In this document: one piece after another, positions 56,538 through 64,000 of the stretch | Numbering within the stretch: the first letter of the stretch is position 1 | Layout of the letters: each line of letters starts with the position of its first letter | Source: Ustulina deusta | Lineage: Eukaryota > Ascomycota > Sordariomycetes > Xylariales > Xylariaceae | NCBI GenBank assembly: GCA_023159155.1 | Contig: JAJNNX010000008.1 | Coordinates: 496,001 to 560,000 of the forward strand | DNA length: 64,000 bases | Direction: 5' to 3' | Translations under genes and position numbers: made by a program | Notes under the pieces: generated by a model | Database searches by the model: none | What the model saw: the letters and a program-made list of their open reading frames with translations, nothing else | Told to the model about the DNA's origin: nothing

Positions 56538-57188
56538 CACGTGCACCATTTCATCCACGAAGCACTTCGAAAGAGTTGTCCAGACCCGAAGGTTTTTGAA
56601 GAGCTCTAGAATACGTATCTCCTTGACGAGCTCCAGGGCGCATACTGTGCAGCCCTGGAGCGAGCCAAGCTTCTACTAAAAATCGAGCGCAATTATTGTC
56701 CGATCACTTTGAACCGCTCCTTTTATAACATTCTGCAGAAAGAACAGGGTAAAAGACTTATGCGCGCGATAGACAAATTAAGCATCGACGAGCCGGGCAT
56801 CCCCCGTGCTTATCTTATCTCTCCTTATAAAGCTCCCGAAAATAAAGTGCTGCGAATCTCGAAGTCTTCGCTCCAAAGCTTGGCCGTAAATAAGGCGAAC
56901 TCAGAGCATATTCGCGAGTATATGCACGACGTCCTATACAGCTACTATAAAATTTGGCGGGAGCGCTTCGTAGACGCGGTCTGCCAGCAAGCAGTCAACT
57001 ACTACCTCTTCGCGGCTAAGCATAGCCCGTTAAAGATCTTCAATATACAAATAGTGCTTCGCCTTAACGATAACCAGCTTAACACGATCGCGGGTGAGGA
57101 CCTCCACATTAGGCAGCGTCGAGAGAAGCTCACTCGTAATATTGCCAATTTTAAGGCTGCGCTCAAGGTTCTCAAGGGCTCGGAATAG
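56538..57188 (+). pseudogene. Dynamin-family GTPase, C-terminal stalk and GED remnant
   Basis: The frame from 56538 reads HVHHFIHEALRKSCPDPKVF, then an in-frame TAG (56607-56609), then NTYLLDELQGAYCAALERAK and KIERNYCPITLNRSFYNILQ, ending at TAG 57188. The last 60 residues (VCQQAVNYYLFAAKHSPLKI, LNDNQLNTIAGED, RREKLTRNIANFKAAL) have the pattern of the GTPase effector domain that closes fungal dynamin/Mx-like proteins. The G domain is absent: upstream of a splice-like CTAG at 56534-56537 the minus-strand gene begins instead. The TAG would be Trp before one G-to-A change. Dynamins remodel membranes; this piece cannot hydrolyse GTP. Confidence 0.75.
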
Positions 57189-58640
57189 TGGGAAAGGCGG
57201 AGCTCAGCAGGCTACAAGTGACATGCGGCGGGTCACGTTCATTTCAAGGGGGGTTCTTTCTTCAACGCTGACGAGGAGCTTATAGAGCTCCGTTTTCATG
57301 GGGTTTATCATTATTCGCAAAAATTAATGGCAGATCTGAGTGTGTTTAATCAAGGGCAAAGTCTAGGTGGCCACGTAGCGATGACTTGAGCGTGACGGAT
57401 TCGGACGGTAGCTCACGGGCAATTGTATTCAGGAAACGCATGCCGAGATTTGAGATCAGCTGCAGTGTCAAGTATCTTTCGTGCGATGACGAAATTGTGT
57501 TTGTTTCTAATCTACCAATCGCCGCGCGGCTTATTCGGCCTGCTCCTGTTCCTTTGTAAGCCCGTTACCATGACGTAGACTGAGGTGTCTTGTGCTAAGA
57601 TTACAAATTTATGCACGGCCGGGGTCCTTCGCGGTTGGCGGGGTTGTCTGGAGAAGACGCCCGGGCAGGCGTGGGGCAGGCAGTAAGTGTCAGAATTGAT
57701 GGGTTAATTTGGATGGATTGGCGCGGGCTAAATGTACCCAGGGGTTGAGCAGTCATCAACTAGTCATCAGCTGGCTACATGACTGCGCAAAACCCTCTGT
57801 TCTCTAACGCATTGATGCGCTCGTTGAAATGCTTCGTACTCGGTGTTGAAGAAGTATTTCTTTTTCCCGTTCCAACTCAGGTACTCCAAAAAGTGCGTGT
57901 TTTTTCTGCCGGCAGAAAAATTAGTTAACATTGGATAAAATTATAGTTTATTCAGCCAATAAGCTGGTAGGATTAACTACTATTAATACCGTAGCCGACC
58001 CTAAATCGGACAACACCTGCTAGTCAAATAACAAATTAATTAGCTAGCTAGCAAAGACGGCCTCTACAACCTGCACACGGTGCGAGCCACAAACTTATTT
58101 GTATTAATTACTAGGCCTGTCTTCGCTGAATAAAGCCGATATAGAGATATAACCCGGCGTGGGTTCGATCTTTCGAGGTGCGGTGTAGTTTATAGTTGGA
58201 TTTTGGCACTAAGTACTCTAAGATATTTATTTTGGAATATTTAGAATAGGATTTAAAGGTTTGCTTAGACTATTAAATATCTGTATTTAGATTAATAAAA
58301 GGGTAGAACATTTAAGAATGGTATATAAATTATAGAATAAAGGAAACATAGCCATGTATACCGGCAGCCAGCTATATCAATACATGAGTGGAAACCCGGA
58401 CAAGGTACCCCTATTCCGGGCCAGCAACAATATTTGCTTTAGCTTTTTAAAGATTTGACAACAAGTTATATAGCTTCTTATCATTTCTATAGACCTATAC
58501 CCCTGCATTTTTGATATTTTGTTTTAATATGAACCCCTAGTGTTGTAATATAGCCCCTGGGCTTCGTTTTAACTTTTTTGTAATTTATGACTACTTTTTC
58601 TTTTTTATTACTTATGTGTGTAGTTGTGTCTTTTTGAGGG
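57189..58640. other. Right flank of the gene island, no gene called
   Basis: Ordinary composition to about 57900, then rising AT. Holds the right copy of the inverted repeat (57636-57687) and, at 57835-57860, a string encoding FFNTEYE on the minus strand, like the foldback arms at 3716-3976. GGGTTCGATC near 58160 resembles a box B but has no partner box A. Confidence 0.4.
57636..57687 (-). repeat. Inverted repeat, right copy (partner 49411-49460)
   Basis: Reverse complement of the left copy; the first 25 bases (57636-57660) are identical to the core at 49434-49458. Confidence 0.55.
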
Positions 58641-58644
58641 GTTT

Positions 58645-60495
58645 TTATTGTTTCTTTTTAGATATTGTAATACTGCTATTGGGAGATTTATTTTGGCAAG
58701 AGCGAGAGTTGTTGCTATTTTTGCTAGAACTATTAGTATTATTTGTGTTATTACTTTTGTTATGTTTACTAGTGTTAGATGTAGAAATGTGATCTGAGTT
58801 AGAGGTATAAATATGAACTCTGGTGTTATGAGCATGGTTATACGTTGTAGCTGGCTTTTTATAAGTATGTTTTTGAGCGGTGTAATTGCGGATGAAACCT
58901 AGAAATAACTGTATGGTAGATATGTTGTTTTTTTTCTGAAGGCGATTTTGGATATAGTTGCTAAGCCGAAGGATATGCTTAGCAGAAAAGCTGCAAGTAT
59001 TACACTGTATATCAAGAGGTTTGGAGTTTTTGAAAGAGGGAGGTTTGGCCGGCATCTGTACAGGATGGCTAGACTCATTCCTAGCCAAATTGCAATATAT
59101 TTAATATGGAGCGTTTAGGTTGTGATGCCTACTTAATAGATACTAGTTGTGGGCAATAGGTGGTTGATAAGCAGAGTAATTAACTTTTTGGCCAGTTGAT
59201 AATTCTGATTAAACGGGCAATTTATAGGTAGAGCTACCTTGCTTGCAATAATAATTAGGTATAGATAGTTTTTTAGCATAGTATTTTTTTAATATTGAGT
59301 TTTTAGGTTGGTCCGTTAAAGGTAGCCTTGAAGCGTGCGGAGAACGACTGGGCTGGCTATTTGTGCTGTTAAAGGTAGATTTCCTGGAGTGTATTTTTGT
59401 ACGAGATGGCAATAAGTGTAAAACTTTATCTGATATATTATTGCGTAAAGTAGATTAGATTGGTAGTATGCCATGTTTTAGCTGTTTAAACCTAGGAGTT
59501 CTATTGTTTTTATTGCTGTATAAGTTTGCTAGAGTAGGTTGTTTTTTTGTTTGAGTTGGTTCGGGCCCAGATTGAGAAGTTGTATAATCTGATGGTACGG
59601 GACAGTTATTGTTTTGCGTATATTCTTTTGAAGTTAAGTTAGTATAGATTTCTGTTAGATGATCGGGGGTATGATTTTTACTTGGAGGAGAGGTAATAGA
59701 AGTACTTGTAAGTGAATTTCCTTTATTAGAGGGACTGTTTATATTAACTGGATCTTGCTCTGTGTAGTTTAGGCTTAGGATAGATATGTTGGTAGAGTAA
59801 GATTTAGTAGAACTGTTGTAGGTTAAGCTCTTTTTTTATAATTGTTTTTTTAGTTGAAAAGTGTTGTTAATAGATAACTTAAAGATATGTTTGTTTGGCG
59901 ATTAGTTAATATTATTATTAGCGTTTTTTAATAACCTTTTTAAATATGTATTGATACCGGCTCTATTATTGGAGGAGAGGGATGGACCATTAGTTGCAGA
60001 GTTAAATACGGTATTTATAGACGAATCGGCTGTAGTACGGCAATCTTTTATGCTTGCTAAAATTTTATTTCTATGTTTTGGGCTTGAGATGGGCGTTTTT
60101 ATGGGCTGAGCTCGGCTACCGAAGTTATTGTTGCTGTTTTTAGTTTTTATAGAAGCTGTATAGTTATATATTAGTTAAATGATTGACTTAGAATGAAAAT
60201 ATTATTGCTTATATCTATTTATTGTATTATATATGTTATTGTATGGGAAGCCTGATTGTATAATTGTAGATGACGCCTAAGAAGGACCGGTAATGTTTAT
60301 AGGTTCGAATCTATAATTAATAGCACCAGACTCGACAAACAGGTTGCTATTAGGGATTGATAAAGCTACGTCAATGCTAGAAATATCAACTTTGGAAATA
60401 TTGGTATAATATTCTAATATAGAAAAGTTAGAGAAGCTGGAGGATAAGGAATTCTGGAAACTCACCCTGTATTTGACCGGAGCCAACGGGCTCAA
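58645..60495 (-). pseudogene. Decayed Ser/Thr/Asn-rich ORF, probably transposon-borne
   Basis: The minus strand carries one long frame with few stops for its AT content: VKYRVSFQNSLSSSFSNFSI (60480-60420), long Ser/Asn/Thr-rich stretches, SRTKIHSRKSTFNSTN (59405-59360), MPAKPPSFKNSKPLDIQCNT (59055-58995) with a CxxC, and an Asn/Ser-rich tail ending with TAA at 58645. Codon-like text also runs on upstream to about 60640 (SNNSFRDSVWVRRKTRPRAA). The enrichment of Asn, Thr, Ser, Ile and Lys is what C-to-T/G-to-A pressure does to a protein. It could be the ORF1 or gag of a retroelement or a transposase N-terminus; no catalytic domain is seen. Confidence 0.35.
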
Positions 60496-60667
60496 TGCTA
60501 TTTTGAGATATATGGCTGCTCTGGGCCGGGTCTTGCGTCGGACCCAAACGCTATCGCGAAAGCTGTTGTTGGATTTGGCCCATAGCTGGTAGCTGTGAAG
60601 AGAGCTAATTAGGCATGGATGGCAGGATCACTTGGTTACATAAGCGTTATGGCTTAACAACGTGGCT

Positions 60668-60696
60668 TAGTGAGTGTGGCCTAGCCACACTCACTA
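60668..60696. other. Perfect 13-bp hairpin
   Basis: TAGTGAGTGTGGC-CTA-GCCACACTCACTA, 13-bp arms and a 3-base loop. It lies just upstream of the decayed minus-strand ORF. No T run follows, so not an obvious terminator; it could be part of an LTR or a transposon end. Confidence 0.45.
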
Positions 60697-62088
60697 GCGA
60701 GCTTGTAGAAAAATACCTCACAGAGGAAAAATAGGACCTACAAGAAACAACAATAGACAAGGCGATCTAAACACATATATGCGGTACGCTCTATAACACT
60801 AAATCCGACAGCTGTACTGCAGCTGGACCGGCTGTTTTCCGCTTCTGTGTTGGTGGCTCCTAAGGCTTGAATTTTAATTCTGGCATACTAAATAAAAGAA
60901 CAACAACTGAATTTCTGCGCTCTTTGGTAGTCAAAGTTGAGAAGAAAAGGGAAAGGGGGGTTTGTAGCTAGTTATATATATTTATTTTGTGGCTTAGCCA
61001 GAACTAAGCCTTCCTTTTTTGTTCTGTCTGAAGCTTAGTATTTCAGCTTTATGTCATATTAGCCCTCTACTTCTTTAAGAACGAGGTTACTTAGCTAGTG
61101 GCTAAGTATTTGTAAGTCTTTTATAATAAAAGAGATGTTTTTTTTTTTTTGTGCTGTATGATTTGGTTATAGTACTAGTCAGATTGCGAATTGTAATCCC
61201 TGTAATAGTGGATGTATTATAGTATTTTTGCCCTTTGTACTTGTAATATTTTTTTATTGCTAATATTGATTGATTGGTCCAACTAGTCTGTATTGATAGG
61301 TAGCTTTATGGACTGGATTAAATAATATATCTTGCCTAAGATTGGAATCTAGTATTTTTTGAAAGCGCAAATATTTATAACTCTTCCGGCCTTCTTTCTA
61401 TATATTTACTATAAGCTAGGTTATAACCTATAGAGATGAGGTTGGATAGGATGTAGATTTGTTATTGTTGTTTTAAGGTGGCCAAGTTGAATATAATGTA
61501 TAAAATGTTTAGCCTTTGTTTTATAAGTAACTATGTTTTTGCCTAAAAAGGCAAAAGTTGTAACCTTAGTTTAGGATAGATAGTTTTGAAGGTAAGACTT
61601 TAGCTTTAATGCGAATATATTATCCGTGGTTAAACTATGTAGGCAACTACTAACGTTATTGTAGATAGTTAGGATTGCTTTTGTGGATTATATCTATAGG
61701 CCGCAAGGCGAGTTACCTGGTTTTGTATTTTTGAGTTCGTGAGGCATTTTTAGTTTTAGGTTTGGAAAGCTTTGATTTAAACGCTCTGTACGATTTTGAA
61801 TACGGTTCGGCCGATAAGATTTGTTCTTGGAAAAGGGCCACTACTCATGTTCCTGGCTTTGGTCATCCTGAACTTAGCAGGCTAAAATCAGATCACTGCA
61901 GTAGTCGCTGAGGGATGGTCCTAATCAGCCCCTGGCGCGAGGCGATCCTACTTCATCCTTCCGGCAAGGACATATGGGCGGGCACCACCATATGCTAAGC
62001 CGAATGGATTGCGACACCGCCTTACCAACATCTACTCCTAGCACGCATGTGTCCAGGTGCGGAATGGCGTTGACACGAGTAATCAGAC
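60697..62088. other. Mixed-composition DNA, no gene recognised
   Basis: AT-rich with T-runs to about 61850, then about 240 bases of ordinary composition (61850-62088). No open frame of interest. GGCTTAG...CTAAGCC at about 60992-61011 is a 7-bp hairpin. Confidence 0.4.
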
Positions 62089-62507
62089 AAACTGAGGGTA
62101 GCCCACCCCTGTTGACCTGAGGGTACCCGTGCTTTTTTTATGTACCAGTGCCCCTACAGAGTACGTTTCATACAATCGATTAGAATATACCTTTAAATAT
62201 ATATTTATAATTTACATAATTTGTATAAAATTTTATACTTGCATATTTATTCGAATATAAACTTCTATAAGTTACTTATAATATATAATGTTTACTTTTT
62301 TCTCTTTTTAAAAACAACAACTTACCTTAGAGTATTTTTTTTCACTTGTTGTATAAAATATGTTATATGTATTAACTTAGCTGTAAACGTTCTATGTATT
62401 TAAACGTGCATTTTTAATCGATTGTGCGAAAAGTACTCTGTGGAGCACTAGTACTTAAAAAAAGCACGGGTACCCTCAGGTCAACAGGGGTGGGCTACCC
62501 TCAGTTT
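62089..62507. mobile_element. MITE-like element with 96-bp terminal inverted repeats
   Basis: Left arm 62089-62184 starts AAACTGAGGGTAGCCCACCC. The right arm 62412-62507 is its reverse complement with a modest number of mismatches. The arms are GC-rich at the tips and the 230-base core is very AT-rich with no coding capacity. This is the build of a non-autonomous DNA transposon or a foldback element. No convincing target-site duplication (left neighbour AGAC, right neighbour ATGT), so the superfamily is open. A 60-codon frame in the core (62221-62403) is not credible. Confidence 0.75.
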
Positions 62508-62940
62508 ATGTGTAGACTCCGTTGACACCTGCTGTCCCGTTCCCTTGTATGCAATGGCAATGCGGGTTCACCACTGTTAATAGAGCCAATTATTCAACCT
62601 ATAATCGACTCGGCTACTATGCGAAGGAATTGTGCTGTAAAATGAGGCCGACTAGAACAGCCCCTGCTTTATGTCGACTCACTAATCTAGCTGTGGAATC
62701 ATCAGGGTAATGCATCCCTTTGCTGTTGCATCGTTGATGGCGAAAAGGGTGCCCTCTAGGCCCAAATTCCTGTTCCAAAACGCTAGTCACTGCAACTAGT
62801 ACAGCCTCTATTTCTCATTATTGGCTTAGCCGACTCAGGAGCAATAAAAGATTGTATATGCTTAGGCTTGCCACTCTAGGGGTAACAAGCTGAACGTGAT
62901 GCGTATGCTGTAATCTATTATGCGAGCGGCACTTGTAGCG
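62508..62940. other. Ordinary-composition flank of the MITE, no gene called
   Basis: About 430 bases continuing the sequence interrupted by the MITE-like element. A 62-codon frame (62522-62710) has no recognisable features. Confidence 0.35.
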
Positions 62941-64000
62941 TTTTTTAAAAATGCAATAAGGGGTTATTTTGGACTTTTTTTTTGGCTTACGCCTTTTTAG
63001 CTATTCGAGACTAGAATACGTAGGCGATAGCTATTGTTTTAATGCTATACTAGGTTTAAGGCTATACTATGCAGGTAGAGCTAATAATATCTTGGTAGAG
63101 ATGTTAACGAAAAGATTTTTACTAAGCGTTTTATAAATAAGGTTGCCTATAGTAAACCTAATCTTTTTATAGTTATTAATATATTTTTTTTTGTTTAAAA
63201 CAGTAAAAACGGGGATTTATCTAATTTACTATAATTTTAGATTAAGTATAGCTAAGCTAGGTTAAGGTTGTAATATAGGGTGATTTTAGTTAGGCCTTTG
63301 TTATATATTATAGATTAGCCCTTTTTATGCTTCTAAATTTTTTGTTAATACTTTTTAGTAAAGGCTGCTATAAAATGAAGTACTGTTATAGGTATATTAT
63401 TTGTAGAAGCGTAATTTTTATTTTTAGTAAGGTTTTTTAGTATTTATATAAGCAAAGTAATTAGGTGATAGTAAGCAAAGTTAATATAATATATTTTAAG
63501 TTATAGATATAAGTTTATTAAAGTTGCTATTAGGAATAGCTGTTTATTTTATAACTGGCTTAAATATTAGGATTGGCATATGCTAAAATAAAGCTTAATA
63601 GTAAGAAGCTATGCTTTAGGAATTTTTAATATTAACTAAGGCTGCTTATTATTTTTAGTATCTGTTTTATTTTTAGGATATAGTGGTTATGCTATATTAT
63701 AAACTTTATTTAAAATTAATATATTTATAATTTTTAGGAATTTTTTTATTAAAAGAAAAGTAGCATAAAATATTATTATAATTATAATATAAATAAAACG
63801 GAACTTTGGGATTTTTAGATATAGATTGAATATATTTTTAGTTTTTATATTTTTTGTTTTGTTAATATAGATTAAAAAACGGCCTAAGCTTACAAAAAAC
63901 CTTTTAAATTTTAGAAAAGCAAAAGTTTTTATACTAAAAAGTTAATAAACATAGGTTAGTTTTGTATAGCTATAATAAGTTTGTAAGAAGTAATATATAT
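62941..64000. other. AT-rich decayed DNA to the window edge
   Basis: RIP-like text, stops in all frames, no recognised motif. Confidence 0.45.

Noticed and set aside
58140..58190. GGGTTCGATC resembling a tRNA T-arm
   Set aside because: No box A, no acceptor pairing and no Pol III terminator at the right distance.
1..64000. Starship-type giant element (captain tyrosine recombinase with cargo)
   Set aside because: HET and kinase genes would suit cargo, but no captain-like frame or defined element ends were seen.
1..64000. CRISPR arrays, rRNA genes, bacterial-type operons or riboswitches
   Set aside because: No regularly spaced identical repeats, no rRNA text; intron signals and fungal families show a eukaryotic sequence.

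Overview
The window looks like accessory DNA of a filamentous ascomycete (Pezizomycotina). Three observations support this: (1) long, very AT-rich stretches whose decayed genes differ from intact ones almost only by C-to-T and G-to-A changes, the footprint of repeat-induced point mutation (RIP); (2) fungal transposon families (Tad-like LINE, Ty3/gypsy and Ty1/copia LTR elements); (3) fungus-specific genes (HET domain, FunK1 kinase, DUF7924-like protein) with short introns carrying GT...CTAAC...AG signals. No species is assigned.

Layout. 1-11.0 kb: RIP-decayed repeats, two divergent Tad-like LINE ORF1 remnants (one split by a 269-bp GC-richer insertion), a foldback repeat, a solo LTR and unrecognised remnants. 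11.0-31.2 kb: three LTR retrotransposons nested inside one another. A minus-strand gypsy-order element (11028-31220) holds a plus-strand copia element (17116-30560), which holds a second minus-strand gypsy-order element (20711-26867). Each has its own 5-bp target-site duplication. 31.2-38.1 kb: AT-rich decayed DNA without a recognisable gene. 38.1-58.6 kb: a gene island of ordinary base composition. 58.6-64 kb: a Ser/Thr/Asn-rich decayed ORF, a MITE-like element with 96-bp terminal inverted repeats, and AT-rich DNA again.

The island contains, left to right: a full-length HET-domain pseudogene (minus) whose middle is RIP-mutated while both ends are not; an intact DUF7924-like gene; a small MYB/H1-like pseudogene with one intron; an intact 633-aa gene of a fungal family of unknown function; a 69-aa Cys-rich ORF; a coiled-coil gene; a kinase N-lobe fragment; an intact FunK1-type kinase; a possible frameshifted membrane peptide; a multi-exon pseudogene missing from simple ORF calls; an acidic-tailed gene probably carrying an intron; and the C-terminal part of a dynamin-family GTPase.

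Most broken genes in the island carry stops at positions where one G-to-A or C-to-T change in a Trp or Gln codon would explain them, so mild RIP-like mutation seems to have reached non-repetitive genes beside the transposons. The intact genes (DUF7924-like, FunK1, the 633-aa protein) are not an operon. They share an accessory island of the sort where fungal incompatibility and kinase genes often lie. I found no captain recombinase, telomere, rRNA gene, CRISPR array or biosynthetic core enzyme. Homology calls rest on recognition of motifs in the translated sequence; no database was searched.
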